NCBI GenBank assembly: GCA_964475135.1
Contig: CAYYWL010000008.1
Span: forward strand, 1-57,409
Length of the DNA stretch: 57,409 bases
Reading direction: 5' to 3'
DNA from: TMED14 sp964475135
GTDB taxonomy: Bacteria; Bacteroidota; Bacteroidia; Flavobacteriales; Schleiferiaceae
The notes below the pieces were generated by a model that was given only the letters and a program-made list of their open reading frames with translations, did not search any database and had not been told where the DNA came from. A program made the position numbers and the translations under genes. Shown here one piece after another: positions 33,326 through 41,287 of the stretch. The stretch's first letter is position 1. Every line of letters begins with the position of its first letter.

Positions 33326-33838
33326 ATGCCCCCAGAGTCCTTTGGTCCCCAAATTTTTCAGCACGAGCAGTTCTTGCGCGGTTTAGCCATGAAGCTCACG
33401 CGCCATTCTGAAGACGCTGAAGACCTCGTTCAAGAGACCTTTTACAAGGCCATCAAGAACCAGTCAAAGTACCAAGAGGGCACAAACCTTCGTGGATGGC
33501 TGTATACCATTCTCAAGAATACGTTCATCAACAACTACCGCAAGAAGAAAAACCAAAACACCTACGCAGACGACAGCGAGAACCAGTACGTCCTTGGGGG
33601 TATGATGGCCAACCGCGAAGATGAAGCCGACAGCCCCTACGAAATGGCCAACATCATTGAGCGTATCGAGAATGTAGAGCGCACTTATTTGGACGCATTC
33701 ATGATGTACTTTAATGGATACAAGTACGAAGAGATCGCTGACCAAATGGGCATTCCCTTGGGAACGGTCAAAAGCCGTATCTTCTTGGCACGACGTAAAA
33801 TGATGGACCAGCTTCGCGGAATCCGCGGCAACGACTAA
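33326..33838 (+). CDS. ECF-family RNA polymerase sigma factor
   Basis: The 170-residue protein has region 2 (FLRGLAMKLTRHSEDAEDLVQETFYKAIKN, about residues 17-46, and GTNLRGWLYTILKNTFINNYR) and region 4 (YEEIADQMGIPLGTVKSRIFLARRKM, about 138-163), the two domains of extracytoplasmic-function sigma factors. It lacks regions 1 and 3. ATG at 33326 is chosen over an upstream in-frame TTG that falls within the operator-like repeats. The crtI ATG follows its stop with no gap. In Streptomyces coelicolor the MerR-type LitR controls the ECF sigma LitS, which drives carotenoid and photolyase genes; gene order here suggests an equivalent relay. No anti-sigma gene is adjacent. Confidence 0.9.
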   Translation: MPPESFGPQIFQHEQFLRGLAMKLTRHSEDAEDLVQETFYKAIKNQSKYQEGTNLRGWLYTILKNTFINNYRKKKNQNTYADDSENQYVLGGMMANREDEADSPYEMANIIERIENVERTYLDAFMMYFNGYKYEEIADQMGIPLGTVKSRIFLARRKMMDQLRGIRGND

Positions 33839-35311
33839 ATGAAGAAGAAAGCAATTGTAATTGGCTCCGGCTTTGCTGGAATGTCAAGTGCGGCCTATTT
33901 AGCCCAAGCGGGTTATGACGTCGAAGTGCTCGAAATGCACGATGGCCCAGGAGGTAGGGGGCGCCAGTGGGTTCACGAGGGCTACACGTTTGATCTAGGA
34001 CCTTCATTTTACTGGATGCCTGATGTGTTTGAGACGTTTTTTGGTCACTTTGGCAAAAAGTCTAGCGACTACTACGAGCTTCGCCGCTTGGATCCGTCCT
34101 ACAGCATTTATTTTGAGGACGGCCCGATGCCCATACCTGCTAAGATGAGTGAAATTGAGGCGCTATTTGAGCGACTTGAGCCGGGTTCCGCAGTGCGTCT
34201 TCGGGAATTCCTCAAGGATGCCGAATACAAGTACCGCGTCGGAATTGACGATTTGGTGCGCAAACCTTCGCGGAGCGTGTTCGAATTTGCCGACGTTCGA
34301 ATTCTAACAGGACTCTTGCGCATGGATCTGCTTCGCAGCATTCGCAGCAGCATTGCCAAGGTTGTCAGTCACCCCAAACTTCGCCAACTCCTAGAGTTTC
34401 CTGTGCTCTTTTTGGGGGCGACGCCGAGCAATACGCCAGCGCTTTACAGCTTGATGAACTATTCAGACTTCGCTCAGGGCACATGGTACCCCATCGGGGG
34501 AATGTATTCAGTGGTCCAAGGATTCTACCAACTTGCTCAAGAGCAAGGTGTGAAGTTTCACTTTAATCAAGAAGTTACGGGTTTTGCCTACAAAGGCAAA
34601 TCCATATCAGGCGTCTACGTGGGAAATACACTCCACACTGCAGACGTCGTGGTGGCCTCGGCCGACTATGCGCACGTCGAACAAAAATTGGTGAAGCCGG
34701 AATTCCGCCGCTACACTGCCAACTACTGGGCTAAGCGCAAAATGGCTCCATCTGCATTCATGTACTACTTGGGTCTTGATACCAAACTGAAAGGGTTAGA
34801 GCACCATACCCTGTTTTTTGATGCGGACTTTGACACCCATGCCGACGCAATCTACACGAACCCACGTTGGCCCGAAAAACCTCTTTTTTACTTGAGCATT
34901 GCCTCGGCCACTGACGCAAGCGCTGCACCCGAAGGCAAAGATGCACTGGTGATTCTGATCCCAATGGCGACGGGCCTTGAGGACGATGACGCCACCCGCC
35001 AGCGCTACCTCGACATGGTCGCTGAGCGCATGAAGGCCCAAATAGGGATGGACATCCGCGAGCACATCGTGATTCAGCGAAGCTTTGCCTACCGCGACTT
35101 CGTCAAAGAGTACCACGCGCACCGCGGCAACGCCTACGGATTGGCCAATACACTGGACCAAACTGCCATTCTTAAGCCAAGCCTTAAAGGCAATCTCAAC
35201 AACTTGTACTACGCCGGGCAACTTACCGTTCCCGGGCCCGGAGTACCTCCGTGCATCATTTCAGGAGAAGTAGTTGCGCGCGAAATCACCAAAGAACATC
35301 CTTTAGTATGA
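33839..35311 (+). CDS. crtI: Phytoene desaturase
   Basis: CrtI introduces double bonds into phytoene to give lycopene or related polyenes. The 490-residue FAD protein opens with the dinucleotide motif IGSGFAGMSSAAYLAQAG (about residues 8-25) and DGPGGRGRQW. It contains YPIGGMYSVVQGFYQLA and ends with the carotenoid-desaturase signature YYAGQLTVPGPGVPPCIISG. It overlaps crtB by 4 bp (ATGA) and abuts the sigma-factor gene, so expression is coupled to both. Downstream enzymes such as lycopene cyclase, hydroxylase or carotene oxygenase are not in this window, so the final pigment is unknown. Confidence 0.96.
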   Translation: MKKKAIVIGSGFAGMSSAAYLAQAGYDVEVLEMHDGPGGRGRQWVHEGYTFDLGPSFYWMPDVFETFFGHFGKKSSDYYELRRLDPSYSIYFEDGPMPIPAKMSEIEALFERLEPGSAVRLREFLKDAEYKYRVGIDDLVRKPSRSVFEFADVRILTGLLRMDLLRSIRSSIAKVVSHPKLRQLLEFPVLFLGATPSNTPALYSLMNYSDFAQGTWYPIGGMYSVVQGFYQLAQEQGVKFHFNQEVTGFAYKGKSISGVYVGNTLHTADVVVASADYAHVEQKLVKPEFRRYTANYWAKRKMAPSAFMYYLGLDTKLKGLEHHTLFFDADFDTHADAIYTNPRWPEKPLFYLSIASATDASAAPEGKDALVILIPMATGLEDDDATRQRYLDMVAERMKAQIGMDIREHIVIQRSFAYRDFVKEYHAHRGNAYGLANTLDQTAILKPSLKGNLNNLYYAGQLTVPGPGVPPCIISGEVVAREITKEHPLV

Positions 35312-36144
35312 TGGACCTCTACACGAAAACTTCAATACGAACGAGCAAGGGAATTACCAAGGCTTACTCCACTTCTTTTTCGCTCGGAATCCTTGGTTTA
35401 TCCAAGCCGCTTCGCGATCCGATTTATGCGGTATACGGATTCGTGCGCGTTGCAGACGAAATCGTAGATACGTTTCACGGCACAAACCAGCGCGACCTGC
35501 TGGAGCGCTTTTGGGCCGATACGGACCGCGCCATTGATGAGGGGATTTCGACGAATCCGGTCCTACACGCCTTTCAGTATGTCGTGAATGCCTACCAGAT
35601 TGACCGTGGATTGATCAATACGTTCTTGCGTTCCATGGAAATGGATCTGGAGGACCGCACCTACGACCAGAATTCGTACGAACAGTATATTCTCGGTAGC
35701 GCTGAAGTTGTAGGACTCATGTGCCTAAAAGTCTTTGTTAACGGAGACCAAGCTCAGTACGAGGCGCTCACGCCGTACGCGATGAAGCTGGGTTCCGCGT
35801 TTCAAAAAATCAACTTTTTGCGCGATGTAGCTGCTGATTTTCAGTCTCTCGGCCGCACGTACTTTCCCAATGTTGACCTCGCGCAGTTCGACGACGATGC
35901 CAAAATGGCTATTGAGCGCGACATAGAACGCGACTTCCGTAAAGGCTACGAGGGCATTCTACGTCTGCCCAAGGGTTCTCGGTTCGGCGTCTACATCGCC
36001 TACATGTACTACTACGCGCTCTTTCAAAAAATCATGCGCACCCCATCATCCGAAGTGTTTTCGTCGCGCATCCGCATCTCTAACCGTAAAAAATACCGTC
36101 TCTTTGCCAGCTCATTCGTGCGCCATGCATTGAATTTGTTATAG
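35308..36144 (+). CDS. crtB: Phytoene synthase
   Basis: CrtB condenses two geranylgeranyl diphosphates into phytoene. The 278-residue protein shows YSTSFSLGILGLSKPLRDPI, the first aspartate-rich motif VADEIVDTF (D50 to D54), and the second in FLRDVAADFQSLGRTYFP, both binding Mg-diphosphate. It is within the normal size range. The start ATGATG overlaps the crtI stop; a longer in-frame reading starting inside crtI is not conserved. idi follows after 6 bp. GGPP synthase is not in the window and must be encoded elsewhere. Confidence 0.96.
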   Translation: MMDLYTKTSIRTSKGITKAYSTSFSLGILGLSKPLRDPIYAVYGFVRVADEIVDTFHGTNQRDLLERFWADTDRAIDEGISTNPVLHAFQYVVNAYQIDRGLINTFLRSMEMDLEDRTYDQNSYEQYILGSAEVVGLMCLKVFVNGDQAQYEALTPYAMKLGSAFQKINFLRDVAADFQSLGRTYFPNVDLAQFDDDAKMAIERDIERDFRKGYEGILRLPKGSRFGVYIAYMYYYALFQKIMRTPSSEVFSSRIRISNRKKYRLFASSFVRHALNLL

Positions 36145-36150
36145 CCTACT

Positions 36151-36675
36151 ATGGAAACAGTTATCCTCGTCAACTCGGCCGATGAGCCGATAGGGCGGAT
36201 GGAGAAGTTCGAGGCGCACCAGCGCGGACTCCTTCACCGCGCATTTTCAGTTTTTTTATTCAACGAGCGCGGAGAAACCTTGCTCCAGCAGCGCGCGGCA
36301 GGTAAGTACCACTCGCCACTATTGTGGACCAACTCGTGCTGCAGCCACCAGCGCGAGGGGGAATCAAACCTTGAGGCCGCAACGCGTCGCTTACATGAAG
36401 AGCTTGGCATTGAGCCTTCTCAAATCTCTGACTTGAAGGATTCCTTTCACTTTATTTACCGCGCCGAATTCGACAACGGACTTACGGAGCATGAGCTTGA
36501 TCACGTGATTCTTGGTCGCTTCGACGGAACCGTCACCCTCAACACCGAAGAGGTCGAGGCAGTGCGCTGGATTTCAATGACCGACTTAACTCGTGAAATG
36601 GAAGCCCATCCCGAGCAGTTCACTGTCTGGTTTCAAATCATTTACCGCGAGTACCAAAGCCACCTTCCGCAATGA
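36151..36675 (+). CDS. idi: Isopentenyl-diphosphate delta-isomerase, type I
   Basis: This 174-residue Nudix-fold protein interconverts IPP and DMAPP, supplying precursors for carotenoid synthesis. The catalytic cysteine lies in LLWTNSCCSHQREGE (about residues 57-71), the metal-binding Nudix-like stretch is AATRRLHEELGI, and the catalytic glutamate is in EHELDHVILG. It is placed directly after crtB, and the pterin synthase gene starts inside its last 4 bp (ATGA). Confidence 0.95.
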   Translation: METVILVNSADEPIGRMEKFEAHQRGLLHRAFSVFLFNERGETLLQQRAAGKYHSPLLWTNSCCSHQREGESNLEAATRRLHEELGIEPSQISDLKDSFHFIYRAEFDNGLTEHELDHVILGRFDGTVTLNTEEVEAVRWISMTDLTREMEAHPEQFTVWFQIIYREYQSHLPQ

Positions 36676-37100
36676 ATACCAAACCACTTCGCGCTTCGGT
36701 TAGCCGGCATGCGCACTTCAATGCGGCCCATCGGCTCTACGTAAAAACTTGGACGGACGCCCAGAATGAAGCTCAATTTGGCCCATGTTCCAACCCGCGC
36801 TACCACGGCCACAACTACGAACTCATCGTCAAGTTGACCGGCCCCATTGATCCGGTCACGGGCTATGTCTACGACCTCGGAACCCTTTCGAGCCTCATCA
36901 AGCGCGAAGTAGAAGCTCGCCTCGACCACCGCAACCTCAACGAGGAAGTTCCTGAATTCTTTGACCGTGTACCTTCGGCCGAATTCATTGCGGTCGCTAT
37001 CTGGGAGTGGCTGCGGCCGCACCTACCTGTGCATGTAGACCTGCACATCACCCTGTACGAAACCCCACGAAACTTTGTCGAATACGATGGCGCACAATAA
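36672..37100 (+). CDS. 6-pyruvoyl-tetrahydropterin synthase / 6-carboxytetrahydropterin synthase family (PTPS/QueD)
   Basis: The 142-residue protein has the zinc histidines in FNAAHR (about residue 21) and HGH of GPCSNPRYHGHNYE. The catalytic cysteine is five residues before that HGH, the spacing of animal PTPS (C-x5-HGHNY), not the C-x3-HGH of E. coli QueD. LDHRNLN and LYETPRNFVEYDG also resemble animal PTPS. It could form 6-pyruvoyl-tetrahydropterin from dihydroneopterin triphosphate (FolE product), or act as QueD, since queE lies 9 kb away. Its position beside folE and the photolyase favours a light-linked pterin role, but this is inference. It overlaps idi and folE. Confidence 0.85.
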   Translation: MNTKPLRASVSRHAHFNAAHRLYVKTWTDAQNEAQFGPCSNPRYHGHNYELIVKLTGPIDPVTGYVYDLGTLSSLIKREVEARLDHRNLNEEVPEFFDRVPSAEFIAVAIWEWLRPHLPVHVDLHITLYETPRNFVEYDGAQ

Positions 37101-37758
37101 ATCTTTTCACGGAACCCCGACCAACAACGGCATCAAGCCGGCTAACGGTCGCCACCTCGCTACTCCAACGATTGAAGAGAATCTTCTTCAGCCGGACTCT
37201 GAGAAAATTGAACGCATTGCCGAGAAATTTGGCGAGATCATGGACATCTTAGGGTTGGATCGTAGCGACGATTCACTCAAGGATACTCCGCGTCGTGTGG
37301 CAAAAATGTACGTACTCGAGCAGTTTGCGGGACTCAATCCGCTCAACAAGCCAGAGGTTACGCTGTTTGAGAACCGCTACCACTACGACGAAATGGTGCT
37401 CGAACGCAACATCACGCTGCATTCCACGTGCGAGCACCACTTTGTACCCATTTTGGGCGTTTGCCACGTGGCTTACTTTTCATCAGGTGAAGTAGTTGGG
37501 CTTTCAAAGTTGAACCGAATTGTGCGCCACTATGCCAAGCGCCCCCAAGTTCAAGAACGACTTACCGAACAGATTGCGGCTGAACTCAAGCGCGTGCTTC
37601 GCACCGAGGACGTCGCCGTCTACGTGGACGCCGAACACCTTTGCGTAAAAATGCGTGGGGTAGAGGATGCCCACAGTTCTACCGCAACCAGCCATTTTAG
37701 CGGAAAGTTCCGTGAGCCTGCCATCCGCGCTGAGTTCTTGCAGGCAATGAAGGGCTAA
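37087..37758 (+). CDS. folE: GTP cyclohydrolase I
   Basis: FolE converts GTP to 7,8-dihydroneopterin triphosphate, the entry to folate and tetrahydropterins. The 223-residue protein has an unusual 30-residue N-terminal extension. It then shows DTPRRVAKMYV, the zinc ligands in LHSTCEHHFVPILG, VVGLSKLNRIVRHYAKRPQVQERLT and EHLCVKMRGV, all family hallmarks. ATG at 37087 is preferred to the in-frame TTG 12 bp upstream. It overlaps the pterin synthase gene by 14 bp, and the photolyase gene starts 3 bp after its stop. Supplying the MTHF or another pterin antenna of the photolyase is a plausible reason for co-location. Confidence 0.95.
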   Translation: MAHNKSFHGTPTNNGIKPANGRHLATPTIEENLLQPDSEKIERIAEKFGEIMDILGLDRSDDSLKDTPRRVAKMYVLEQFAGLNPLNKPEVTLFENRYHYDEMVLERNITLHSTCEHHFVPILGVCHVAYFSSGEVVGLSKLNRIVRHYAKRPQVQERLTEQIAAELKRVLRTEDVAVYVDAEHLCVKMRGVEDAHSSTATSHFSGKFREPAIRAEFLQAMKG

Positions 37759-37761
37759 GCG

Positions 37762-39075
37762 GTGGTACTCTTTTGGTTTCGACGCGACCTTCGTCTTGCC
37801 GACAACGCGGGCTTATTTCGCGCCCTTGAGCTCGGTATCCCGGTGCAGCCGGTATTCATTTTTGACCGAAACATTCTTGACCGCCTAGAGGATCGTACCG
37901 ACGCTCGCGTGCAATTCATACACGGTGAAGTCGGACGACTGCGTGACGAACTGCAGGCCTTGGGTACAAGCCTTTGGTGCGGTTACGGAATCCCCGAAGA
38001 CATTCACCACCAGTGGATTCTAGACCACCCTGAAATCCAAGGAGTTTTTGCCAACCGTGACTACGAGCCCTACGCTCGTGAACGCGATGCCCGCATTGAA
38101 GCACTGTACCGCGAGGGTGGTCGGTGGTTTAAAGGCGCCAAGGACCATGTGGTTTTTGAGAAGTCTGAAGTGGTTAAGCCTGATGGGTTGCCCTACACGG
38201 TGTTTACCCCCTACAGCCGCCGTTGGCGTGCCGCCTTAGAGGCTAATGGCATTCCGAGTTACCCGTCTGAACGCCTTCTTGATCTGGGACTTCGCAAGTC
38301 GGGGCCGCAGAATCAGGTTCCGTCGCTTGGATCCATGGGGTTTGCACCAAGCGGCATATCCATTCCTCCGAAAACCTGGTCGCACGACACCCTCGTCCAC
38401 TATGCCAAGCGGCGCGATATTCCGTCTGACGAGCAGGGCACCACGCGCCTTGGTCTGCACCTTCGCTTCGGAACCATTAGCGTGCGCGCACTCCTTCGAG
38501 CGGGCCAAGAGGCGAGTGAAACCTTTGTAAACGAGTTAATTTGGAGGGACTTCTACCAAATGGTCCTTTATCATTTTCCCGACAGTCCGCACAAGGCTAT
38601 CAAGCCAGCCTATGACCGAATCGAGTGGGAAACGAATGAAGTACACTTTGCCGCGTGGTGCGAGGGCCAAACAGGCTATCCGATGGTGGATGCCGGGATG
38701 CGCCAGCTCAACACGACTGGCTACATGCACAACAGAGTCCGCATGGTGGTCGCTAGCTTCCTTACCAAGCACTTGCTCATCGACTGGCGCTGGGGAGAGG
38801 CCTACTTTGCCCAAAAACTACTGGACTTCGACCAGGCGAGTAATGTCGGAGGTTGGCAGTGGGCCAGTGGATCGGGCACCGACGCAGCTCCCTACTTTCG
38901 AATTTTCAATCCGCAATCGCAGCTTGAGAAATTTGACCGAAAACTGGAATATGTGAAAAAATGGGTTCCGGAATACGGTACTCCGTCGTACCCCCAACCA
39001 ATCGTCGACCACGCTTGGGCACGCCAACGTTGCTTGCAGCGCTATAAGTCGGGTTTAGGAAGTACTCAGGACTGA
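37762..39075 (+). CDS. Deoxyribodipyrimidine photolyase, class I (cryptochrome/photolyase family)
   Basis: The 437-residue protein has the N-terminal antenna-binding alpha/beta domain (LFWFRRDLRLADNAGLFRAL) and the FAD domain with NELIWRDFYQMVLYHFP, TGYPMVDAGMRQL, TGYMHNRVRM and SNVGGWQW followed by SGTDAAPYFRIFNP. These match class I CPD photolyases that use blue light to split cyclobutane pyrimidine dimers. The second asparagine of the usual NNGGWQW is valine, which I believe is common in Bacteroidota relatives. Translation starts at a GTG 3 bp after folE. It ends the block and overlaps the convergent gene by 10 bp. A (6-4) or cryptochrome role is less likely. Confidence 0.92.
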   Translation: MVLFWFRRDLRLADNAGLFRALELGIPVQPVFIFDRNILDRLEDRTDARVQFIHGEVGRLRDELQALGTSLWCGYGIPEDIHHQWILDHPEIQGVFANRDYEPYARERDARIEALYREGGRWFKGAKDHVVFEKSEVVKPDGLPYTVFTPYSRRWRAALEANGIPSYPSERLLDLGLRKSGPQNQVPSLGSMGFAPSGISIPPKTWSHDTLVHYAKRRDIPSDEQGTTRLGLHLRFGTISVRALLRAGQEASETFVNELIWRDFYQMVLYHFPDSPHKAIKPAYDRIEWETNEVHFAAWCEGQTGYPMVDAGMRQLNTTGYMHNRVRMVVASFLTKHLLIDWRWGEAYFAQKLLDFDQASNVGGWQWASGSGTDAAPYFRIFNPQSQLEKFDRKLEYVKKWVPEYGTPSYPQPIVDHAWARQRCLQRYKSGLGSTQD

Positions 39076-40484
39076 AGCGCCTCCGCCTTCGGGTACCCGA
39101 ACAAGCCCTTCTCTTTAATGATTGTATCTACATAAGTTGGAAGGCAGGTCTCCCAGCCTGTTTCACCATTGCGGATCTTGCGTAGGACTTCGCGGCTCCA
39201 AATACTGAGAATTTCTGGATCAAAATTCTCAATATCACGGACTCGGCGTGCTTGCTTCAGGTAGTCGTAAATGTTTTTAAACAAATCATTTACAACGATG
39301 TCATCCGTAGTAGTTATTGTCTCCTCGCCTCTAAACGGATAGGCGTAGATGACCAAACTCTTGGAGAACAAACGCCCCATAGCCTCAAGAATTCCGCCCG
39401 TAAGGTGGTCGTAGTACTTCTCTTCAAAAATCTCTTGAAGCGAAGGAACACCCATGATGAGCCCCATGCGCTTCTTGGTGAAGCTCGCGAAGTAGTCCAC
39501 CAGACGGTAGTACTCTTGGTAGTTCGAGATCAGCACGGTTTGGCCAATGCTGCACAAAATATCCGCGCGGTCCAAAAAGTCCTGCTCATCGAGACTTCCG
39601 TCAGCTAGAAGATTGTTGAGTGTAATCTCAAAAAGCACTACGGTGTTCTCTTTTTCAACCTTGTTGGACTTGATGAACTCTTTGTAGCCCTTTTTGATCA
39701 TGTCCATGTTCACCTTGGTTACTGGACGAAAGCTTCCGCGCATCGCCAAGATGTTCTTTTTGTAGAGCAACTCTGCAGGGAGCAGGTTTTTGCCTTCTGG
39801 ACCAAAAATTACAGCGTCCGTAAATCCGTTTTTAATGAGCTGAAGTGACATTAAGCGGTTGTCTACGTGCTCAAAATCAGGACCTAAAAAGTTGATCAGA
39901 TCAATTTCAATAGCAGATTTGTCAATTCCGTCGTACAAGCTCAGCAAGAACTTCTTGGGCTCGTCGTAGAGGTTGTAAGCGGCATAAATCAGGTTGACCC
40001 CCATGGCGCCAATCGTCTCTTGCTGGTACTTGGCGTTATCCTCATGCAGACGAACGTGTACAATCACCTCATTTGCCTCACCGTCGGGACGGGTTTGGTA
40101 GCGAATGCCCAACCATCCGTGGCCTTTAAACGTCTTGGCGAAGTTGATGGTGGCAACCGTGTTTGAAAACGCAAAAAAGCATTTGTCGGGAGACTTAGAA
40201 CGGTCGATGCGCTCGTGCAACAGTCCGTACTCGTGGTACAGCATTTTGCGCAGGCGAGTTTCAGTTACGTACCGTCCGTCGGATTCTTGACCGTAAATGG
40301 CGTCCGAAAACTCCTTGTCGTAGGCGCTCATCGCCTTGGCAATGGTGCCAGAAGCGCCTCCGGCGCGAAAAAAGTGACGTACGGTCTCTTGACCTGCGCC
40401 AATTTCTGCAAATGACCCGTAAATATTGGGGTTTAGGTTGGTACGGAGCGCTTTCTGCGCGGCGCTTAAAACCATGTCAGCCAT
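39066..40484 (-). CDS. Conserved hypothetical protein (472 residues) with AEIGAGQETVRHFF motif
   Basis: I recognise this as a strongly conserved family in Bacteroidota and some other phyla that databases label inconsistently; I know of no proven function. Conserved stretches are NIYGSFAEIGAGQETVRHFF and RAGGASGTIAKAMSAYDKEF (about residues 19-60), ETRLRKMLYHEYGLL, a GHGWLGIRYQ segment and a mid-protein IGAMGVNLIYAAYNL. There is no signal peptide or membrane helix, so it is cytoplasmic. The ATG is chosen because a perfect TACCTTTG box ends 5 nt upstream; the frame continues upstream without similarity. It diverges from the MBL-fold gene across only 29 bp. Confidence 0.8.
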   Translation of the reverse strand: MADMVLSAAQKALRTNLNPNIYGSFAEIGAGQETVRHFFRAGGASGTIAKAMSAYDKEFSDAIYGQESDGRYVTETRLRKMLYHEYGLLHERIDRSKSPDKCFFAFSNTVATINFAKTFKGHGWLGIRYQTRPDGEANEVIVHVRLHEDNAKYQQETIGAMGVNLIYAAYNLYDEPKKFLLSLYDGIDKSAIEIDLINFLGPDFEHVDNRLMSLQLIKNGFTDAVIFGPEGKNLLPAELLYKKNILAMRGSFRPVTKVNMDMIKKGYKEFIKSNKVEKENTVVLFEITLNNLLADGSLDEQDFLDRADILCSIGQTVLISNYQEYYRLVDYFASFTKKRMGLIMGVPSLQEIFEEKYYDHLTGGILEAMGRLFSKSLVIYAYPFRGEETITTTDDIVVNDLFKNIYDYLKQARRVRDIENFDPEILSIWSREVLRKIRNGETGWETCLPTYVDTIIKEKGLFGYPKAEALQS

Positions 40485-40489
40485 GTCAT

Positions 40490-40497
40490 CAAAGGTA
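40490..40497 (-). promoter_or_regulatory. -7 box TACCTTTG for the 472-residue unknown
   Basis: Exact match on the minus strand ending 5 nt before the ATG; only 3 bp separate it from the opposite-facing MBL-gene box. Confidence 0.65.
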
Positions 40498-40500
40498 GCG

Positions 40501-40508
40501 TACATTTG
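40501..40508 (+). promoter_or_regulatory. -7 box TACATTTG for the MBL-fold hydrolase gene
   Basis: Exact match ending 5 nt before the ATG. With the minus-strand box it forms a back-to-back promoter pair inside a 29-bp gap. Confidence 0.65.
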
Positions 40509-40513
40509 GCCTG

Positions 40514-41287
40514 ATGCCCTCGGTTTCGCTCGAATTTTTTGGAAGTGGCACGAGCCAAGGCGTACCCATAATTGGGTGCGCGTGCTCGGTCTGCACGTCA
40601 CTCGATCCCAATGATCGACGGTTGCGCGCATCGGTGTTGATTTCGACCTCAACGACTAAAGTGCTCATTGACTGCGGCCCGGATTTTCGGCAGCAAATGC
40701 TTCGCGCTCAACACGCCCGCCTTGACGCGGTGGTGCTCACGCACGAGCATATGGATCACGTTGCAGGGCTTGACGACTTGCGGCCACTGATTTTTGCCCA
40801 AAACCAACCGATGCAGCTTTGGGCGACCGATCGAGTAGAGAAGAGGTTGCGCGAGCAGTTTGCCTACGCATTCAGTGCAAAGCGCTACCCAGGTGCACCT
40901 GAATTTGAACTTAAGCGGATTGAACCCTCCACAGAATTTACCATTGGTGATCAAGTGTGGATTCCGATTCTCGGACAGCACGGAACCTGGCCAGTACTCG
41001 GATATCGCATTGGGAACATTGTCTACCTCACCGACGTATCCGGGATGCACAAACAAGAGCAAGACAAAATCTGCGGCGCCGAAGTCCTTGTGGTGAACGC
41101 ACTCCGAAAAACTCCCCACATTTCACACTTTAGCCTTGATGAGGCTGTTGAATTTGCCCGCGAAACAGGGGTTTCAAATGTCTACTTCACCCACATTAGC
41201 CACCAGATGGGGTTGCACCACGAAGTGAACACTGAGCTACCCCGTGGAATGGAATTGGCGTACGACGGGTTGAAGTTAACGACTTAG
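40514..41287 (+). CDS. MBL-fold metallo-hydrolase (PhnP-like phosphodiesterase)
   Basis: The 257-residue protein belongs to the metallo-beta-lactamase fold. FFGSGTSQGVPIIGCACSVC at the N-terminus matches PhnP-like phosphodiesterases, with cysteines that may bind structural zinc. The metal motif THEHMDHVAGLDDLRP is complete, later metal ligands are in YLTDVSGM, and the C-terminus has YFTHISHQMG. PhnP relatives cleave 5-phosphoribosyl 1,2-cyclic phosphate or cyclic nucleotides; no phn operon is nearby, so the substrate is unknown. Its last 4 bp overlap the convergent dihydroorotase-like gene. Confidence 0.88.
   Translation: MPSVSLEFFGSGTSQGVPIIGCACSVCTSLDPNDRRLRASVLISTSTTKVLIDCGPDFRQQMLRAQHARLDAVVLTHEHMDHVAGLDDLRPLIFAQNQPMQLWATDRVEKRLREQFAYAFSAKRYPGAPEFELKRIEPSTEFTIGDQVWIPILGQHGTWPVLGYRIGNIVYLTDVSGMHKQEQDKICGAEVLVVNALRKTPHISHFSLDEAVEFARETGVSNVYFTHISHQMGLHHEVNTELPRGMELAYDGLKLTT

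Noticed and set aside
39270..39295. Another TTTAAACAAAT match to the candidate light operator
   Set aside because: It lies deep inside the coding sequence of the 472-residue protein, where a short A/T-rich match is expected by chance.
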